Shown: positions 1 through 11,759 of the stretch, one piece after another
How positions within the stretch are numbered: position 1 is the first letter of the stretch
How the letters are laid out: every line of letters begins with the position of its first letter
NCBI RefSeq assembly: GCF_932274485.2
Contig: NC_065882.2
Coordinates: 82,548,767-82,612,766 of the forward strand
Source of the DNA: Patella vulgata
Taxonomy: Eukaryota; Mollusca; Gastropoda; Patellidae
Direction: 5' to 3'
DNA: 64,000 nucleotides
The notes under the pieces: generated by a model
The model's input: only the letters and a program-made list of their open reading frames with translations
What the model was told of the DNA's origin: nothing
Database searches by the model: none
Program-made: the position numbers and the translations under genes

Positions 1-26
1 TAAATATTAAAAATTATATATTTCAG

Positions 27-3000
27 CTGATAAAACGAGGCTGTGTTTATCTAAGCCACAGATGACAGATTATATTAATGCTCTGTTTTTATCGGTAAGC
101 AGTAAAAATACTTCTAGCTATGGTGTATTACGGTGCATTCCATAAAAACTTGGAAAATCTGTTTAAATACTTCGAGCTATGGTCTATTATGGTACATACC
201 ATAAAAACTTTGGAAATCTGTTTAAATGCTTTGAGCTATGGTCTATTACGGTGCAAACCATAAAAACTTAGGAGATCTGTTTCCATCAGATGAAACTGTT
301 AATTATTTACGATATTTTGTTTTCCCATGTATATTGTGCTGCAATGAATGACTACCGCTAAACCAAATACATCTTGTTTAAGAATCGATGTCATTGTTTT
401 TACAGATCTACAATTTAGTAGTTTAACTTTCAGTATGTTATAAAATTCGGTATATTACATTTGAATGTTATAAAATTCAGTATTATGCAGTACGAATTCG
501 TTTTAAGGTAAATGTTTTACCCAGTAAGCTATCATTTAGACATATCTCCGTAAGCTGCTGAATATTTGCGTTTTTTATAAGATTTTGGTTTTACAGAGCT
601 ACAGAAAGAAACGTGCCTACATATTGACCCAAATACAGTGATAGATTTGTTTTTACAGATCTACAATTTAGTAGTTTAACTTTCAGTATGTTATAAAATT
701 CGGTATATTACATTTGAATGTTATAAAATTCAGTATTATGCAGTACGAATTCGTTTTAAGGTAAATGTTTACCCAGTAAGCTATCATTTAGACATATTTC
801 CGTAAGCTGCTGAATATTTGCGTTTTTTATAAGATTTTGGTTTTACAGAGCTACAGAAAGAAACGTGCCTACATATTGACCCAGACACCCTTACCAAATA
901 CAGTGATAGATTTCTGGACGATGGTTGTGGAACAAGATGTTACCACAATAATTAATATGGATATCACAGAAACAGCACAGGTTAAATTCAATTTATATTT
1001 GCTTATGATTTCAAACTATGTTTATGCATTCTAGAATTTCTGTCTGTATATACATGATAGCAGACACATTTTTGGCTTTTACATTCTTTTTAGAAGATTT
1101 TTTGGCGGTGTTGAGCAGTTATTTCAGTTTGCTGCTGTTTAGTTGAAACGGTTATGTTAGAGATGTGTTATTTTAATTCTAGGCAAGCGATTTAAAATTA
1201 TGCACCAATAGCAGACAGTTTTCCGTTAAAGAAAACATGTTACTCGCAGCTCTTTACATTGTATAGTCCAATGGTTCTCAACCGTTTTTTGCCAACGGCG
1301 CACCTTGGAAACATGAACAAGTAGCGGCACACCTGGCTAAATATATATGAAAAATATTTGAATTTTGCAAAATAAAAACATGTTAAGTTAGAGGGTATAC
1401 ATCCGTAGACAGAGACTAGTCATAGACACATAGAATGACTCAAATAAAATAAAGAAAAACACAGCTATGAATTTATCAGTAGACACCAGTGAATACTCAA
1501 TTGGTTTTTCGCATTTTTTTAATGTGCATACTGGTTGAGAATCACTAGTAAAGTCTTATTGCTATAGCTAGGTTGTGCCCAATCTGCATACGCTTTCTGC
1601 CTCCAGCAAATTCGACACACTTTGACACTATTATACTCCATGTGAAAGTGGGTTGATCCTTAAGTTTTATAAATCTGTATTAGTTGTATTGTGATCATGT
1701 ATTTACTTTAATGAACAATATTGATTCATATATTTGAATTTTACAAAGGATATTGGACAATATGTACAAACTGATGTTGATCTGAACTGTGGACCATTTA
1801 ATATCAGCAAAACAGATGAAACAAAACATGAGAATGGTATTTATACAGTTGTTACCTGTTTAATTAACAGTGAACTTGATGTAAGTATTGTTTATTCAAT
1901 GTCTGAAGACATAATTATAATGCTTCACACTTCTCAAGTATTGCTGATAAACGAGAACTGGGAAAGGAAGTAGCGTTTAATTTCGAAACCTTCGAATAAT
2001 GGAACTATGAAAACTTAGAATCTTTGTCATTTTCGTTGTGCTTCGGCTTCTGGAATTCAAGTTAAAACCAGATAGAGTATACCAGCATGATCAAAACTCC
2101 CGGTAGCAATTTTCGTTTCGTTAAAAAATCAGATATCCGGACGAAAAAAACACAAACAAACAAAATGAAAGAAAATAGCCAATTAATGTACCGATATGCT
2201 AACAAGATCAAAACTTCTCATAACTATATTGTCTTTTTGTTGAAAATGCGATATCAGGGAGAAAAACAATCGAAAAACAAAATGCAATTCTAAAATTACG
2301 TCCATATTTGAATGTTTATCTGCTACATACAATTTATTTTGAAATAGGAAAGCTTACACAGAAGTATCAGAATATATCAGTGTAATTTCTGGAATCCAAA
2401 GAAAGGGGTGCCAAAATCTGCTGGTCCAATATTTACTATCTTAGAAGATACAAAGTCATGGTCTGACCAAGATGAAGATGGACCCATAGTTGTTCACTGT
2501 CTGTAAGTTGATTTGATTTTTTTAAAAGAGAGAGAGAGAGAGATGGAGAGAGAGAGCGGAGAGAGAGAGCGGAGAGAGAGAGAGGGGGAGAGAGAGAAAA
2601 GGGTTTAACGTCCACTGGACACAAACTAGGTCATTTCACGACTAACACATTGTTCAATTTGCTTTCAATAATTCGCTTGCGCATAGGGATCTATAGCAGG
2701 TGGTGGGTGAAAACCGGAGGACACACGGAGACAACCCACTAGGTGGAAAATGCGACCCTACTCCTTGTCACGTACAACCGGGAAATCGCAACCACGCCAC
2801 TGACTCAATGATATATACCCATAGTTTTAAATTTGTGTGGACAACTTGTCTAAAACACTGTTCTTTAGAATATTTAGGATAATATCTGGCAAAATTAGAC
2901 TTATTTTCAGATTTTTAATAATTATTCTAGGAATGGTGTAGAGAAATCGGGTGTATTCTGTGTTCTAGCAGCTATATTAGAAAGATTAACTATAGAACAA

Positions 3001-4836
3001 GATGTCAGTATTTTACAGACTTTAGTTCAACTAAGAGTTTCTAGACCTCAGATTATCACGTCTTTTGTGAGTATAATATAAGTCCGTAAAACCCATAATA
3101 TACTTGCCATTATTAATTAATTCAACAAACCACTTATATAAATAAAGTTTCGACATTAATCTCAATCTGATTAAAACAGAGATTCTATTGCATTTCGTTT
3201 TGTATACGCCCACATTGAAATGTGGTCGTATATTGTCGTCGCCCACGTCCGTCCGTCCGTCTGTCCGTCGGTCCGTCGGTCCGGCGTCCACAATTGCTTG
3301 TGGACGCTCTAGAGGCCAAAGTTAATATCTAATTGACTTTAAATTTATACACAGTGTTTAAGATCTTGGGACGAAGAAGACTATTGATTTTCAGCAATTT
3401 CCGATAATTATTGCCAGAGTTATGACCCTTTGTCACTTTGAAAAATCTTGTGGACGCTCTAGAGGCCAAATTTAATATCCGATTGACCTAAAATTTATAC
3501 ACAGTGTTTAAGGTCATGAGACAAAGAATCCTATGGATTTTCAATGATTTCTGATAATTACTGCCAAAGTTCTGGCCCTTGATCACTTTGTGACGCTCTA
3601 AAGGCTAAAGTTATCATCCGATTGACTTCAGACATAAGACCTTGAGACGAACAAGTATATTGATTTTCAATGAATTTTTATCTCTTGAACAGCTAAATCC
3701 ATGATATTAAAAGTTTTGTATACAAAACGTTAGCATGGGGCAGAACTTTATAAAAACAAACAAATACTTAGTAATGGTTTTCTGATAATTACTTCATGAG
3801 TTGCTGCTTTTAATCAGATTTTAGTGTATTATAAATGTTTCATTACCGAAAAAAGTAAAAATATGCAACAACTCTTGTTGACTGCCCGGACGATTTAGCT
3901 GGTTGGGGCGTATGTTTCGTGTTGCCTGGCAACCTATCTTTATAGTTCAAAATTACGTTTTATTTGCTTTATTATACTAGGATCTGGAAGAGTTATTATA
4001 TAACAGACGTTCTGGATGGCGTAAGGGATTAGCCAATAAAACCATCCGTCACGGCGGCGACTTCTTGACGTATACCGTCCACGGAACTGAGGGTAAACCA
4101 CTAGAAACGTCAAGACTGATAGATTAATCAATGTCTGACGCCATAGGGCCAAAGGTCGCTCGTACGACCCCTGACGCGACATTACACTACAACTGGTCAG
4201 ATTTTCATGTAGTGTAGGCCATCGAAAGTACAAAAAACGAAACGAAATATAGATCTGCATTTTAAGCAGATTGTCATTAATATGTACCATTAATCTAAAA
4301 AGCACTCAATGGGTAGTTAATTACAATGGAGGTTGGTGAAAATGAAATGAAATGAAATGGGGTTGAACATCCGACTGGACTAATGAAGACGAGCATACGC
4401 CATACAGTGTGCTATGAGGAAAATTTTGCCTGGACAGCGGCACCATGGCCCAGTGTTATATCGAATTCCAACTGCCAAGGGATCTTTTACGTGCATACCA
4501 ATGTATACACGGGACCTCGTTTTTTCGTCCCATCCGAACGACTAGACAGCTGTCCTTGTCAGGCCCTCCGTCCTGCACCTTTGACAAGGCGAAACCACGT
4601 CGGAAAATCTGGATGAACTTTCACGGACAATGCGGTAATCGAACACCTGACCTCCAGGCCTTTGAGCCAGCGCCTTATCCACTTAGCCGCCGTGACTCCC
4701 ATGGTGGTTGTTAGTAATGGGTGTATTCGACTGATCTATATATTAATCTTTCTAATTTCAGGAGCAGTTAAGATTTTGTTTCGATGCTGTTGGTGAATAT
4801 CTGGACGAGTTCTCTGTTTATGCAAATTCTTGCTAA
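27..4836 (+). CDS. Receptor-type protein tyrosine phosphatase, 3' six exons (D2 pseudophosphatase domain)
   Basis: Six exons join in phase: 27-94, 849-980, 1749-1880, 2348-2502, 2931-3066, 4762-4836 (stop TAA). The 5' part lies outside the window. The product is the second (D2) domain of a receptor PTP, cytoplasmic and usually regulatory. Seen in order: TDYINALFLS, then YILTQTPLPNT..DFW (the conserved ATQGPLPNT..DFW block), DIGQYVQ, the PTP-loop region VVHCLNGVEKSG, and the closing FCFDAVGEYLDEF block typical of R2A/R2B-type D2 domains (PTPRK/M/T-like). The signature HCx5R reads HCLNGVEK, so the catalytic Arg is Lys. The WPD-loop position reads FWNPKKGVP with no general-acid Asp, and the Q-loop Gln is absent. 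A catalytically dead D2 is normal for the family. Donor 2 (gttaaa) is weak, the others are good. Introns carry a hAT MITE, a SINE and a nested repeat. PTP D2 identity is sure; the subfamily is not. Confidence 0.9.
401..905 (+). repeat. 253-bp tandem duplication carrying a phosphatase exon copy
   Basis: Bases from 401 recur from 654 with an offset of 253 bp. The block includes intron sequence, the polypyrimidine tract and the start of the exon that begins at 849. The upstream exon copy starts at about 596 after the same ttttacag but lacks a 12-base piece and stops after about 55 bases, where the second unit starts. Only the downstream copy keeps the full exon and donor, so the upstream one is probably a non-functional partial exon. 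Confidence 0.85.
1269..1547. mobile_element. hAT-like non-autonomous element (MITE), copy 1
   Basis: Terminal inverted repeats CAATGGTTCTCAACC and GGTTGAGAATCACTA, flanked by near-identical 8-bp duplications GTATAGTC (1261-1268) and GTAAAGTC (1548-1555). The 8-bp duplication and the CAGTGGTTCTCAACC-type end are typical of hAT elements. There is no coding capacity. It sits in a phosphatase intron. Confidence 0.85.
2524..2812 (-). mobile_element. SINE-A (tRNA-derived), copy 1
   Basis: Reverse strand: tRNA-like head with a B-box-like ggtTGCGATTTCCC, core with CTCCGgTTTTC and CGCAAGCGAATTATTG, 3' end GGACGTTAAACCC and a (CT)n tail seen here as (GA)n at 2524-2598. It is diverged from the other copies and lies in the intron between phosphatase exons 4 and 5. 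Confidence 0.8.
3163..4273 (-). mobile_element. 9-bp-TSD MITE (family C, copy 1), split by an inserted repeat
   Basis: Ends are CAATCTGATTAAAACAGAG (3163) and the inverted AAGCAGATTG (4273). The interior from 3940 to 4273 is the reverse complement of the intact copy at 23611-23969. The left arm is separated from the rest by about 735 bp of a different repeat (about 3203-3938). Flanks share CATTAAT, consistent with a degraded target duplication. Confidence 0.8.
3203..3938 (+). mobile_element. GGGCGTA-ended non-coding repeat (family G), inserted in a MITE
   Basis: Starts TATACGCCCACATT and ends near GGGGCGTATGTTTCG, an imperfect terminal inverted repeat. After the start come a short hairpin and a (GTCC/GTCT)n run at about 3245-3290, then diverged tandem blocks beginning 'cttgtggacgctctagaggc'. 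About 700 bp of the same element lies at 62380-63090, with related blocks at 7690-8790 and 61105-61560. Non-autonomous, no coding. The superfamily is not identified. Confidence 0.7.
4331..4702 (-). mobile_element. SINE-B (tRNA-derived), copy 1, full length
   Basis: Read on the reverse strand it starts with a tRNA-like head: A box TGGCTAAGTGG-like and B box GTGTTCGATTACC. A conserved core and a 3' end GTTAAACCCC(ATTTC)n follow. Imperfect flanking duplications (ATGGAGGTTGG / ATGGTGGTTG) bound it. The short ORFs in it are not genes. Confidence 0.9.
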
Positions 4837-5565
4837 ATGATGATATATCAGATGTAAATATTGTTGTTAAGGATGTATTAATTTTATATCAAATATAAAT
4901 ACATAATACATGACAAATTATATTTATTACTTAATACAAAATATCTTACTAGTGATGGTCGAGAAGCTCTGTTCTACATCAAATTATATTTATTACTTAA
5001 TACAAAATATCTTACTAGTGATGGTCAAGAAGCTCTCCTCTACTTCAATTCTTAACATACCTACATAACCAGTAGTGTGTCAGATAAGGACAGGTGAATG
5101 AGCTAACTTGAAACCATTGTATTGCCCTTAAAACAAAAGTCTTTCATAATCTAGTGATGAAAATATCTTTCAAGTTATTTATCATTTTAAAAATTATTTG
5201 AAAAAAATGTCGGAAATTTAGTACATGGTCATTTTTTGCTTAATTCGTCTTATCAATCTCTCTTGCGTTTAATTTTTGTTTTTGATAATGTGCTTCGACA
5301 TCACTAGTCCAACGAAGACAATTTTGTGAAGACGTACGCAATGTATCAAATATGTGGTTAAAAAGATAGGATTCTAACATAATTTGTTTTTTTTTTTATT
5401 TTCATACGAAATGTCAAACTTCCAATATATATTTTTGAGTATGTAACAGATTTTCATTATATTCGAGCAAACAAAAGACAAATAATTGTATCAATGAATG
5501 TGACAATATATCATATATTTTAAAAATAACTACTTTAACCTCAAATATATTTCACAATAGCAAAT
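4837..5565. other. 3' flank of the phosphatase gene
   Basis: AT-rich sequence with an about 61-bp direct duplication (about 4914-4974 and 4975-5035, 'attatatttattacttaata' type). It probably holds the 3' UTR and polyadenylation region. No further coding exon was seen. Confidence 0.5.
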
Positions 5566-6207
5566 AAATAGTATATAGTGACAGTATAATAATAAACGTT
5601 AATATAAATAGTATATAGTGACAGTATTATATTAAACGTTAATATAAATAGTATCTAGTGACAGTATAATAATACACGTTAATATAAATAGTATATGGTG
5701 ACAGTATAATAATAAACGTTAATATAAATAGTATATAGTGACAGTATAATAATAAACGTTAATATAAATAGTATATAGTGACACTATAATAATAAACGTT
5801 AATATAAATAGTATATAGTGACAGTATAATAATACACGTTAATATAAATAGTATATAGTGACAGTATAATAATACACGTTAATATAAATAGTATATAGTG
5901 ACAGTATAATAATACACGTTAATATAAATAGTATATAGTGACACCATAATAATACACGTTAATATAAATAGTATATAGTGACACTATAATAATACACGTT
6001 AATATAAATAGTATATAGTGACAGTATAATAATAAACGTCAATATAAATAGTATATAGTGACAGTATAATAATACACGTTAATATAAATAGTATATAGTG
6101 ACAGTACAATAATAAACGTTAATATAAATAGTATCTAGTGACACTAATAAACGTTAATATAAATAATATATAGTGACAGTATAATAATAAACGTTAATAT
6201 AAATATC
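5566..6207. repeat. 40-bp minisatellite, about 16 units
   Basis: Head-to-tail 40-bp units built on ACGTTAATATAAATAGTATA followed by tagtgacagtataataataa, mostly over 95% alike, with a few units shortened at the right end. It lies between the phosphatase gene and the lectin gene, about 730 bp after the phosphatase stop. The unit length is not a multiple of three, so no ORF runs through it. Confidence 0.95.
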
Positions 6208-7014
6208 TAACAAGTTAAATTTATGTTTAATAATCCATTTTATAATCCACATTTTAATCTTTGAGTATACAAAGTAAAATATATATAGTGTACAAACTAA
6301 TGTCAACAAATCAGATATAGAAACACTTATATGTGCTTAGATACCGTTGCCAGAGTATGATACTCGCAAGCAGTTATATTTTATTTTGTGATTACTAAAC
6401 ATTTGCCACTTGCTTCCTTCTCTCGGTAGTATGAAACATTGTTACAATCACCGTTTTTACTGAATATTCTTTCGTAAAAATGCTGATTATGTCAAACGAG
6501 TAAAATAAAATGAAATATTGGTATAACAAAGTAATTAAAATTAGAAAAAACGGGAAAATATCAGAATGTGACATCTATATTTAAAAAAATAACAAGAAAA
6601 ACGAGGAACGGGAATTAAGTACATTGTCATATTTGCCAATGACCCCACCACACACTTCCTTCACAGATTTTCTATGGACTTTTCACACACGATGATATAT
6701 CTGTTTGTAATGACCTTTTGTATAAATCTGAACGGTAACTGCCACAGTTCAGAATACTTGTTGTAAAATAGAACTAAATATATATAAAATATAATCAAAC
6801 AATATCTATTACATTAAAAATATATCCACATTTCATTATTATCATTCTTAATGTATTCTTTCTATAAATTTCATTATTATCATTCTTTTAAAGTCTTTTA
6901 ACAATGTCTTATACACATGTACAGTGAAACCGGTAGAATTATAGTTATAGTTATATTTGATTTGCAGAATTATAAATGTAATATGCTAATATAGAAATAT
7001 ACAAATAAGAACAG
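6208..7014. other. Intergenic, no gene seen
   Basis: AT-rich sequence with a short direct repeat 'tttcattattatcattctt' near 6830-6890. Nothing coding was recognised. Confidence 0.5.
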
Positions 7015-7490
7015 GGAAATATAAATGTAAACATCAGAAAGCGGAAAAATAAATGTAAATATCAGAATAGGGAAATATAGATGTAAACATCAGAATTGGG
7101 AAATATAGATGTAAACATCAGAATAGGGAAAAATAAATGTAAATATCAGATAAATGTAAATATCAGAATAGGGAAATATAAATGTAAACATCAGAATAGG
7201 GAAATATAAATGTAAATATCAGAATAGGGAAATATAAATGTAAACATCAGAATAGGGAAATATAAATGTAAATATCAGAATAGGGAAATATAAATGTGAA
7301 CATCAGAATAGCGAAATATAAATGTAAACATAGTAGGGAAATATAAAAGTAAGTATCAGAATAGGGAAATATAAATGTAAACATCAGAATAGGAAAATAT
7401 AAATGTAAACATAGTAGGGAAATATAAATGAATGTAAACATCAGAATAGGGAAATATAAATGAAAATATCAGAATAGGGAAATGTAAATA
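7015..7490. repeat. 28-bp AT-rich minisatellite
   Basis: Units of ATCAGAATAGGGAAATATAA plus atgtaaac/t, alternating the last bases (aaac or aaat). Some units are truncated. The minus-strand open frame across it (7247-7441) is a by-product of the repeat. Confidence 0.9.
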
Positions 7491-7689
7491 TATGTAAATA
7501 TACTTTCTAATTTGTATTAAGTGACTGAAGGGGGCCCATTTTTAATTTAAATATTACGCTTTTATAAATAAAGATTTTTAATACAGAATGAAATAGTTCT
7601 GTTATATTTATATTGTTCAGATAGTATTGGCATCAAGAAATGGCATATTTTGTAACTGAAATGCCCATCTCTATGCCCACCAAATGGAG

Positions 7690-8790
7690 CAGTCCATCAA
7701 CGACTTCATCCTACAATGTGTTCACATACATGCAAGATGGCCAGAGAACAGGCTAAAAAAGCGATTTCCGTACAATAAGGGGCATAATCCAGGATGTGAC
7801 GGTCCGACATGTGTCAATATCAAAAGGAACCGAGGTCTTTGGGATATAAACATACATCTAAAGTTTCATCAAAATTGGATAAAATTTGTGACCTCCAGAC
7901 TAGAGAGTAAACACATTGGTATTACATGCTTTAACACTATTTGCATAAAGGGGAGCTGCCATTTTGACGGGAAGTGTCGGTCCGATTTTCACGAAATTCG
8001 AACTCAACTGTAATTTCGGTGTAACGGGGATATATATTAAAGTTTTATAAAATCAAATTAAAATTTTGACATCAAGAGGGTTCATTAGCTAAAAACGTGA
8101 TTCTTCCGTGAAGTTACGACCTGACATGCTCGAATACCGAAAGGAACCGGGGTCTTTGGAATATAAAGATATCTTTTAAGTTAAAGATATCAAAATCGTG
8201 ACCTCTAGAGAGTCCACAAACTTAAGTATTACAACCTTTGTCACTATTTGCGTACAGGGAGCGGCTATTTTCGCTCCGATTTTCACGAAATTCAATCTCA
8301 ATCGCCCTCATGGTGTAACTGTGATATATAATTGAACGGCTTTTGACATCGGTTAAAAATTGTGACCTCCAGAGGATCCACAAGCTAATTACGCGGTTGT
8401 TCATATAATCAGGGATCATAGTCTATGAAGTGAGGTTTTGATATGCCCGAAAGGCGACAGGAACAGGGATTTTTGGGATATTAACATATATTTTAAGTTT
8501 TATCAAAATCGGATAAGAATTGTGACCTGTAAAGGGTCCACAAACTTGGTATTACATACGGTTACACTAAGAGCGGCCATTTATTGGGCAATTTCGGTCA
8601 GATACACATTGTGACCTATAGAGTATCCACAAGCTAAAGACAGATTTTTCGTACAATCAGGGGCCATAATCCATGACGTTACCGACTGATATGCCAATAT
8701 CGATAGGAACCAAAATCTTTGGGATTTAAAACTTTCGTCAAAATCGGATAAATATTGTCCACACACAAAATGTGAACGAACGGGCGTAAA
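7690..8790 (-). repeat. Family G-related tandem non-coding repeat
   Basis: Four diverged units of roughly 200-290 bp share 'ggaaccgaggtctttgggat', 'tatcaaaatcggataa' and 'tgtgacctccag'. The right end 'tgtgaacgaacgggcgtaaa' matches the reverse complement of the element start at 61105, so it is the same family on the other strand. Open frames in it are spurious. Confidence 0.65.
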
Positions 8791-8943
8791 AAAATCAATA
8801 TGACAATCAGGTCTTCACAACCATCAATCCCACCTATTCACACTAGGATGTTAGTGTTCTCAAGTCAATTGATGCTACACGCCATCGTCCGAATATCTAA
8901 GGCCATTCAATACTTATATTATAGGCTGGGTATGATGTAAGGG

Positions 8944-9226
8944 GGTGCTCGATTGAACATTCCGGAATTGAATTCTGAAAATCCCAAGGATAGTGACAAT
9001 CGAGTAAAAATGGGATTTGGGACTGGAACGCATGTGCTGACTGCATAAGAAAATATCTTCCCCAAACAAGATAGCCTAAACATATTCATTAGGTTTAATT
9101 ACGTCACGATTCTACTCACACCACCCCTGTTGTCGGGACTGGCAGAACTCTGACAAGACTGAATTAGGTGTCACTCGATTGCAATTCCGTCAATTCGGAA
9201 CGTTCCGGGATGACAATCGAGCACCG
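8944..9226. mobile_element. MITE family E, copy 1
   Basis: Terminal inverted repeats GGTGCTCGATTGAACATTCC and, at the other end, ggaacgttccgggatgacaa followed by tcgagcacc. Other copies are at about 26676-26943 and 42169-42386. No coding. Confidence 0.8.
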
Positions 9227-10716
9227 CCTTTTTGTCAATCATTACGGAACCGTTGTGATACGGACATTCCGATTAAGTGTTATTGAGTCCGAATTATCTC
9301 GACTCATGAATAATTGTATGTTTTAGAACGAAATCGAATCAAATGGACACTATACTACTCTCCCATCATAGCGTTCTACAGTTAGAGCTGCTGAACATTT
9401 GAACAAACAAGCCAACATTGAGACTAATGTCCCCTTCGCTCAGTCCCACAATAAATAGATGACACATATTAATTGCATCTGAAAATGACCATGACCTTAG
9501 TCGAGATTTTGGTGTAGTGAAACTTTATCATTCGTTTTCAATTATATCAACTAAATGGCAGGATACCCGGCTTCTGACGGGCCCTTGTCTCTATAATCCA
9601 GACAAATATTTTACGGATATTAGTTTGGATGCGTTATCAACATTTGAGAATAATAGTCCATGGGCTAAATAATCGGGTCTTTTACATTATCATAAACAAG
9701 GTCTAAGGGAGGTAACTAGCCCTAAAAGAAGAAATTAGCCCATGAAATTATATTAACAATGCCATTTCAGAAAATCCATTTGATTGGATTACCAGTTCAA
9801 TATCCAACACTCTTAATTATTATTACTGTAAAATTTCTCTCTTCATGGGCCATATCATTTTTTAAAAAAGTAATCCTAATTCGTCGTCACAATTCACATT
9901 TGTTTATATTAATGCAAGAATTATGAGATTTATTGCGGGAAGGGGCGCAACTCTTACTTGACTTGGCCAAAGATACTGGTTAATCAACCGCACAAAAAAT
10001 CTAAACGACCGGTTACGCATGGGCATTGGAACTTTTCGTCAATATATGAACAAGGTCTCAGACCCTCCATACGTTGAAGACTAGGAGGCTCTGGGTGACC
10101 GAGACCAGGGGTCCAAATTCCAATTTCCAACGAAATCATCATATATAATCTAGTTTGGTGTCAAAATATACGTTTTCGGGGTAACTGAATCCATTTTCCA
10201 AACAGATTTATGTGATTAGTGATACCGCTCTTTATATATGGGCTCTCTATATGCTGAGTTAACAGTTGATGTGTTGACATCGTGTACGGGGGTTTCTCTT
10301 CTCAGTACGAAGCTTGAACCAGGAGTTTGAAATGACAAACCAAGGGCACATGAAACTTAAGCTTCGCGGGCCTGTGGGCAAGCGGCGTTATACTCGTCAA
10401 TACGACTTTATTCCGTGTTAAGCTGTTTTTTAAACTCGGCTATTTGGCGTTGACGTTTCAACTGATCGAATTCTAAATCTCACGCTCTTCAGATGCTGTG
10501 TAATCGCAGGTTGGATTATTTGTGCTCTCTTTGCTTGAGCCTTCGTAGAGTTGGTGCCTAATACTGTTAATTTTAAACGTACAATCCGTATATGTTGGCA
10601 AATTGTCTCCCTCTACCACCTCAATTTCTACTACTTTTCTTGTGAATACAGTTTCGTGAAGGCCGCTACATATTTCACATAAATACACTGATTAAACCAG
10701 TCCACTTTACATAAAG
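9227..10716. other. Intergenic, no recognised gene
   Basis: Unique-looking sequence. A minus-strand ORF of 71 aa at 10473-10688 (contains CEICSGLHETVF and VVEIEVVEGDNLPTY) has a protein-like composition and a possible acceptor just before it, but no family was recognised. It could be a stray terminal exon or chance. Confidence 0.3.
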
Positions 10717-10945
10717 GGGGGTGGCCAAATGGTAAGCGCGTGCGCGTTGTATCATAAGGTCTGTCATTGTGTCAGCTGGTGTGGTTTCGATTCCCTAGTT
10801 GTACGTGGTGGCCTTCCAACCTCGTGGAATTTCTCCAGATCGTCCGGTTTTTTCCCACTGCTAAAGACCCCTACGCACAAGCGAAATATTGAAATAACAT
10901 TGAACCATGTGTTAGTCCCGAAATGACCTACTCTCTCTCTGTGTC
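10717..10945 (+). mobile_element. SINE-A, copy 2 (internally deleted)
   Basis: Head 'gggtggccaaatggtaagcg' (A box), B box GGTTTCGATTCCC, core TCGTCCGGTTTTTTCCCACT, 'cacaagcgaa', and a shortened 3' end running into (CT)n. It lacks part of the core present in the copy at 26992. Confidence 0.8.
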
Positions 10946-11149
10946 ATTGTTCCATTTATTAAGCAGCCCATGGAATGTATAGAGAGTTGTCTTTATTGTC
11001 AGTCTTAGTCTGTTTGTATGGTGTGGAATAGAGAAAATGATACGAAGCGTTGTCGGGTTATATGAAATATCTAACACGTGAAAGGGTTCGTTTCTATAAC
11101 TTATATATAAAAAATGTACAACTAATTCTATATTACATTGTCACCTACA

Positions 11150-11640
11150 TTATGTTTTATTATAAAATGGAGTGAAAGGGAGATCTTTTCTTGTAATATC
11201 TCTCATGCCCTCACAATTTAAAGGGCGCGTGGTTCTATTCATCGGAACCTTAAAATATACGAAATCGGTCTCAAAGCACATATTAACGTAATATGAACAT
11301 ATATCAAAGTGATTTACATTTAGATTTTTTAAAAAAATACATTGCAATTTCTAATTAGTTATGTTCGGTAAAATACATGAACAGTCCAAATTCGCTTTCT
11401 TGAGTCTCCACGTTATTATTTTGTCATTTGCGAATCAGTCCTTATTTTGTCGTTTGTGAATCAGTCATTACTAATGACTTTTGCATTGTCTTGTCGGATA
11501 TGTACTTCTTTGTGCATTACACATGGCGTTCAAACCATAGAATACACGACTCGTGTGTATCAAGTTATTGATGCTGAAGAATCTCAAAGTCTGGACCCAG
11601 ATCATCATGTAGTAACAACTTGGTAACAAGAGATTAAAAA
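11150..11640. repeat. Interspersed repeat R1-related segment
   Basis: The stretch 'tctcaaagcacatattaacg' onward to 'gatttacattta' is related to the segment at 43405-43480, and the 'acatggcgttcaaac..gaatacacgact' part recurs near 14515-14560. It is an old dispersed repeat of unknown type with no coding. Confidence 0.4.
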
Positions 11641-11759
11641 TGTTTTATTAATGTATATATATCAGGGTGAAAAAACAGGAATTGAAATCTAGATATCTTA
11701 CCCCATTTGAAATAAGAAATACACTCAATGTGCAAATTAAAATTGATTTGAATATCTAA

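Noticed and set aside
5566-6207. Regular 40-bp repeats resembling a CRISPR array
   Set aside because: Units are contiguous with no unique spacers, and the DNA is clearly eukaryotic.
7684-8013. 109-aa ORF
   Set aside because: Lies wholly in the tandem family G repeat and is not maintained in sister units.
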